DNA of 64,000 nucleotides. Source: Cordilura impudica. Taxonomy: Eukaryota > Arthropoda > Insecta > Diptera > Scathophagidae. Location: assembly GCA_963682025.1 (NCBI GenBank), contig OY821518.1, positions 228,595,348 through 228,659,347 of the forward strand. The letters run 5' to 3'. Position numbers and translations under genes: made by a program. This document shows, one piece after another, positions 59,721 to 64,000 of the stretch. The notes under the pieces are model-generated. The model made no database searches. It was not told the origin of the DNA and saw only the letters and a program-made list of their open reading frames with translations. Within the stretch, counting starts at the first letter, position 1, and each line of letters begins with the position of its first letter.

Positions 59721-60051
59721 ACAGCGGTGTATTTATTTGCGTGTCGGTAGAGTTGTCAGGAGTTATATACTTATAAAAAAAAGGGTTGAGATATAATGCG
59801 CTTAATTGTTACAGGTACATTTACATAGGTATCTTTCAAAAACATTAATAGTCTGAATTAGAGTTATATAGTTTAAATACCTGACAAAATGGGAAACAAT
59901 TTAAATAACAGGTAAATGGTAAAAAAAAAACTATTGCGACATAGCCCTTTAAGATATGAGCAGGTATGCTTCACCTTTTAAAAGGGGTTAGGGTGTGGGT
60001 TTTTTATGCTTCTAAAAGTGGTAATAAAACAAAAATTTTTATTTTACATAA

Positions 60052-62133
60052 TTGCAAGAAAGAGTATTTATAATAATGTTTCCACAATTATTATTCATTA
60101 CAATTTGTGCAATGGCTAAGTACTGTTACAGAGATCTGGCAGATATTTATTTTCAACGAAATGATGTAGACGATGTAATTTTGCACATAGTGAGCAACGA
60201 CTGCTTTAAGAATTGTAACCTAGAAGACATTGAAATGCACAAAGGAAAAATTACTAATTTTGCATCGAATTTGAAAAGACGGTACATTGAATGCTCTCAT
60301 AGCAAGGCAAAGATGTACAAACGTTACCAAGACTGGTTAATAAAGGAACTTATTTTTGAGAGTGCATCTACAACTGCCAACGAAAGTGGAAAAAAGGGGT
60401 CGACCAGCAAAACCAATTGACGGATGTCGTGAAAGATCTCGAAGGCGCAAGCTGGAGAATATCAATGAAGAAATTTCTCAAAGAATTATGAAGCATTCAT
60501 TTTTGCACCAAATTCAACCAACACAAAATAAAAAAAATTAAATTGAAATAATTGAAAAAATAGTAGAAGCGAGCCCAAGGCGCACAAAGAGGATTTTGAA
60601 AAGCATTCCTACACCAATTGAAGATAAGAAATTTACGCCGGAAGAAGCGTTCGCCCTATTTTTGGATTTGAAATTGACCAAAAATCAATATAAGTTATTG
60701 CGGAAGCGAACCAATGAAAAGAATTGTGGGATTTTTCCAAAGTATCGAGATTTGTTTCTGCCAAAAAAGAATGCTTACCTTCACAATCTGCTATTAGTGT
60801 CACTTCAACATCAGCAGAAATAAAATTGCAAGATCTCCTTGAACATACTGCAGAACGATTGCTAAATACGCTTGATACTGATCATTTAAAAAAAAATTGG
60901 TAATGGCAACATTACTTTAATTTCTAAATGGGGATGTGATGGATCCTCTGGTCAGAAACAATACAAGCAATTTAATGCCGAAAATTCATCAGATGCTAAT
61001 TCATTTATGGAATCTTTCGTTCCATTACGCTTAACAAAAAGGTATAGCGTCTTAGAGCCGTCAACTAGTAGAGCAACAGAAATTGATATATGGAAAAATT
61101 AAATTCCTTCTTCAACAAAGTATTGCAGACCAATAAAATTTGCATTCAAAAAGGAAACCAAGGATATCATAACTGAAGAAGTTCAAAAAATAAAAGATCA
61201 AATTAAGGAACTTCAACCAGTAATATTTAAATTTGATGACCAAGACATTGAAGTACATTTTAAAATGTGTCTCACAATGATTGATGGAAAAGTTGCACAA
61301 GCTTTAACTGGAACAAAGTCAACGTCAAGCTGCTTTATATGCCAAAAGACATCAAGTCAATTAAGCCAACCCCGACCAGAAGACGATAGTTTTAAGGAAG
61401 CCTACGAATTTGGAATGTCCCCTCTTCATGCTAGAATACGTTTCATGGAGCATATTCTTAAATTGGGTTATGATTTGGAATTTGGTCCGTTAGGCGAAAC
61501 AGTGAGAAAAAACAAAGAAAATTAAGAAAAAAGAAAGCAAAAAAAAAAACAAATTCAACAAAAATATCTACAGCTAGGCCTCGTAATCGACCAACCAAAA
61601 CAAGGGGAAGGAAACACAAATGATGGAAATACTGCAAGGAGATTTTTTTCCGATCCGGAAACTGCAGCATCTATCACAGGTGTAGATCATGAATGAATAA
61701 GACGATTCACAATCTAGCATGCAGCAGAAAGATAAACGCAAAAAAAATTGGAGAGTACGCCAATAAAACAGCTATACTTTATAATGAAAAATACTCTTGA
61801 AGATATATGCCATCCACAGTTCATAAAATTTTGTACCATGGGGAACAAATAATTCAAAACAATATGCTACCAATAGGAGATCTATCTGAAGAAGCGCAAG
61901 AAAATAGGAACAAAGACTACAGATTCTTTCGCGAGCACAACACAAGAAAAATGTCCAGATGTTGTACTAATGAAGACCTTATCACTATTTTGTTGTGCAC
62001 TTCAGATCCATATATGTCCAACATTCGTCAAAAATGGAAAACTACCTCTATTGAATTAGACGAAGAAGCTAAACAACTTCTAGAAGATGAAAATCAAGGC
62101 TATTTAGATGAAATTTTTACTAAAATTGGTTGA
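60052..62133 (+). pseudogene. Transib transposase (RAG1-core-like), catalytic blocks retained, frames broken
   Basis: Blocks in order on the plus strand: an N-terminal region 60052-60420; after a 1-nt shift KRGRPAKPIDGCRERSRRR (60375-60435); KKFTPEEAFALFLDLKLTK near 60627; LLEHTAERLLNTLDTDHL near 60830-60885 in shifted frames; KWGCDGSSGQKQYKQFNAE near 60926 (first Asp codon 60938-60940); HFKMCLTMIDGKVAQALTGT near 61256 (second Asp 61283-61285); an ICQKTSSQ cysteine block; FGMSPLHARIRFMEHILKLG near 61410; DGNTARRFF near 61623; and VHKILYHGEQI then LSEEAQENRNKDYR near 61885-61925, the block carrying the catalytic Glu. The order and motifs match Transib transposases, the relatives of the RAG1 catalytic core. 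At least four shifts and several stops (for example in KN*, HE*) make it a pseudogene. Confidence 0.92.
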
Positions 62134-62327
62134 TTTAAAGTACTTTTTCATTACACTAACAATAAGTTACACTCTTTTTTTTTATATAGTTAAAAAATTT
62201 TCTTGATTTAAAAATTTATATATTTTGTAAAATTACAATAAAAATTGTTGTATTTCATAAATTTACCATAAAAATCAAGGTTCAGAAAATACACACATGA
62301 AACACACAATGTTCCGTTCAAAAGCAG

Positions 62328-62802
62328 CCAACACATATCTTTATTTTCATATCAATTATGTGCGTTTCTAAATTTTCTACGGTGCCCAACACAACCATGA
62401 CTGTGTTCGTTTTAATATTTCGTTATTTACACGAACATTTTTGTATCACGTACTTTTTGTTTCAATCACACATAAAGCACACATATTTGAGTGTTGCTTT
62501 ATTTGAAGTTGATGTTCTGGTACGTGTACTGAAAAAAAAACAGAACATGTACAATAAACAGGTTCGAGTTCAGTTATATTTTAAGTCGTGTTGTGGCTCG
62601 TGTAGTAAGAAAAAACAGAACATATACAATAAACAGGTTCGAGTTCAGTTATATTTTAAACACGACTTAAAATATAACTGAACTGAAATGTTCGTGTAAA
62701 TAACGAAATATTAAAACGAACACAGTCATGGTTGTGTTGGGCACCGAAGAAAATTTAAAAACAAACATAATTGATATGAAAATAAAAATATGTGTGTGTT
62801 GG
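62328..62802. mobile_element. Foldback element inside the Transib (475 bp)
   Basis: Arms 62328-62440 and 62686-62802 are inverted copies (CATATCAATTATG, CGGTGCCCAACACAACCATG and TTACACGAACATTT appear in one arm and as complement in the other). The loop holds two direct copies of ACAATAAACAGGTTCGAGTT... at about 62550 and 62627 and a smaller palindrome at about 62648-62684. No coding capacity, no clear target duplication. Confidence 0.85.
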
Positions 62803-63383
62803 TCTAAGTTATGTTTGTTTACATATATGTACGAGTTTTTTATTCAGTGTGTGTTTTTTTCTGAACTCTGATAAAAATTGATATAGAAATATTTAAGAAG
62901 ACAATAAAAAAAAATTTAACTAAAGCAAAAACATACGAGTTTTTCATTGAAACTTCTCTATCTTGAACCAATATAAGGTAACTTTTACGTTCGCTGCTTA
63001 ATAAATTATATTTTAACTCGGGATCTTTCAAAAAAAAAAAAAAAACAACCTTTGGCCCTTGTGCACATTAGGACTAAAAAGTTTACGGTGCCAAATTTTG
63101 GCATTTTCTGAAAAAATTAACTTAAAAAATTGTTAAAAAGTATTAATTGTAAAATTAACTGAAAAAATAAGACATTATATTAAAAAAAAACCTTTTTTTA
63201 CCTTTTAACGCTTCAGTTTTGTACTAAAATTCAACTACAAATGAAAATGTATTTTAAACCCTCCGTAACTTTTTTTATTTTCAGTCGAGAATTACGTTTT
63301 ATAGCAAAACTTAAAGGCTAAAGTCTCACCTACCAAACAAAAAAAAAACCGCATATCAAAATTCCAATCCAATCAAAAGTTAT

Positions 63384-63421
63384 AGATTTTTGACCGCCTT
63401 CTCGTCAAATGGTCCACTGTG
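63384..63421 (-). repeat. Transib right TIR (RSS-like)
   Basis: Read inward from 63421: CACAGTG, 23 nt, AAAAATCTA. Paired with the left TIR and bordered by the CTCCG duplication. Confidence 0.93.
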
Positions 63422-63426
63422 CTCCG

Positions 63427-63565
63427 GTTCGCCCAGAGAAATACATTGAATAGACTGCTGTTTCATCCTTGATGTGTTGTATTGTGGTTGAAGTTGCCAC
63501 ACGATTGTATTTATGGTCAATTGTAAGCAAACGCGGCACCCATATTTTTTACGGACAGCTATCTA
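63427..63565 (-). pseudogene. Mariner transposase relic, part 1 (right of the Transib)
   Basis: The minus strand gives WVPRLLTIDHKYNRVATSTT (in shifted frames) near 63540-63480 and SGRTGAEEG / GEPEPKK at the Transib junction. The W-V-P-x-x-L-T block precedes the catalytic core in mariner transposases. It is interrupted at the CTCCG duplication and resumes at 58966. Confidence 0.6.
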
Positions 63566-63594
63566 AAGCCCATATGTGATTGATATACCTCTGG

Positions 63595-63745
63595 CATTAA
63601 CAATCTAGCCCACTTCGGGTGTAGTAACCTTGTGAGCTTGTGCCGATGTTTGTAACTAGCAGAATAACTTTCTCCGTCGATTTAGCAATGTTCGCCCGTC
63701 CGTCCGTCTGTCTGTCCGTCTGTCTGTCTGGAAGATGGATATCTT
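63595..63745 (-). repeat. (GTCY)n mini-me fragment
   Basis: AACTTTCTCCGTCGATTTAG, then GCCCGTCCGTCCGTCTGTCT and further GTCY units to about 63730; the same end structure as the other (GTCY)n copies. Confidence 0.6.
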
Positions 63746-63850
63746 CCATATGGTATGTAGGATTCCTACCGACTAAAAACACCTCCCTTTTCGTCCTTTT
63801 TTCCCTGTAGTACTACCTGTTAAGGCATCACTTCGCAGGCTTGAATAGAC

Positions 63851-64000
63851 TTAGCTAATCACCATAGCTACTTCTCTCGTTTCCTTACGCCTCAACCCTT
63901 CTACACTTAACGTGTTCTGCACAACCATAATAAAACCAGTCACCTTGTTCCAGCTTCCCTCGAATCTTAATATTGCCTCTAAAATATTCTCTTTCCTCAC
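63851..64000 (-). CDS. C-terminal end of an open frame, partial (possibly retrotransposon)
   Basis: The minus-strand frame is open from the window edge to TAA at 63853-63851, 49 codons with mixed codon use (RFEGSWNKVTGFIMVVQNTL within it). The W-x-x-V-x-x-F spacing resembles the last helices of R1/LOA-type non-LTR ORF2 proteins, but too little is present to be sure. It continues beyond the window. Confidence 0.3.
   Translation of the reverse strand: MRKENILEAILRFEGSWNKVTGFIMVVQNTLSVEGLRRKETREVAMVIS

Larger units (their letters stand above)
58971..63421 (+). mobile_element. Complete Transib transposon (4451 bp) with RAG-type ends
   Basis: Left end: CACAGTGGACCATATTTTGA, then GAAGGCGGCC and AAAAATAAT. 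Right end, read inward: CACAGTGGACCATTTGACGA, then GAAGGCGGTC and AAAAATCTA. Both are flanked by the identical 5-bp CTCCG (58966-58970; 63422-63426). A 5-bp GC-rich duplication and CAC-starting TIRs define Transib. It carries a decayed RAG1-like transposase, a (GTCY)n fragment at about 59565-59700 and a foldback insert at 62328-62802. It is inserted into a mariner relic. Confidence 0.95.

Noticed and set aside
58971..63421. Idea that this is a domesticated RAG-like recombinase locus
   Set aside because: The frames are broken, TIRs and target duplication are present, and no RAG2-like partner is seen; it is an ordinary decayed transposon.

Overview
The window is AT-rich eukaryotic DNA, almost certainly from a fly (higher Diptera, possibly a calyptrate; this is inferred from the one host gene and the transposon families, not from a marker gene). 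Only one host gene is clearly supported: on the minus strand at 14364-15312, the last two coding exons of cryptocephal (crc), the fly ATF4 bZIP factor, separated by a 68-bp intron. Its first coding exon is not adjacent. It may lie across a long transposon-filled intron; a non-repetitive, GC-richer stretch at 57.5-58.4 kb is a weak candidate for a distal leader.

Nearly everything else is mobile DNA. Region 1-13 kb holds fragments of at least three non-LTR retrotransposon lineages, a complete but decayed hAT element (4627-8124, 8-bp target duplication), a palindromic hairpin insert and piggyBac copy 1 (10275-12519). Region 16.3-18.6 kb is a TIR element with a TTA duplication that carries piggyBac copy 2. 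Region 19-25.8 kb is one plus-strand retrotransposon (ORF1 end, endonuclease, RT, 3' tail) carrying a nearly intact DD41D Tc1/mariner element and piggyBac copy 3. Region 26-51 kb is mostly non-coding: a family of five short Helitron-like elements, (GTCY)n-bearing repeats of the mini-me type, foldback MITEs, a 7-bp satellite, a recent 1.6-kb tandem duplication and a smaller tandem duplication with an empty-site comparison. A 9-bp satellite lies at 51.2-51.9 kb.

The most striking object is at 58971-63421: a complete 4451-bp Transib element. It has CACAGTG termini (the same heptamer as the V(D)J recombination signal), A-rich blocks 23 nt inward, a 5-bp CTCCG target duplication and a decayed RAG1-like transposase that keeps all three acidic catalytic blocks. 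It sits inside an older mariner transposase relic. A second Transib transposase relic is at 53.03-53.32 kb.

The elements can be ordered by nesting: retrotransposon before mariner and piggyBac; TIR element before piggyBac 2; mariner relic before Transib; Transib before the foldback and the (GTCY)n fragment inside it. There is no sign of operons, CRISPR, rRNA or bacterial genes. Exact element ends were read by eye from terminal and target repeats; remnant ends without such marks are approximate.
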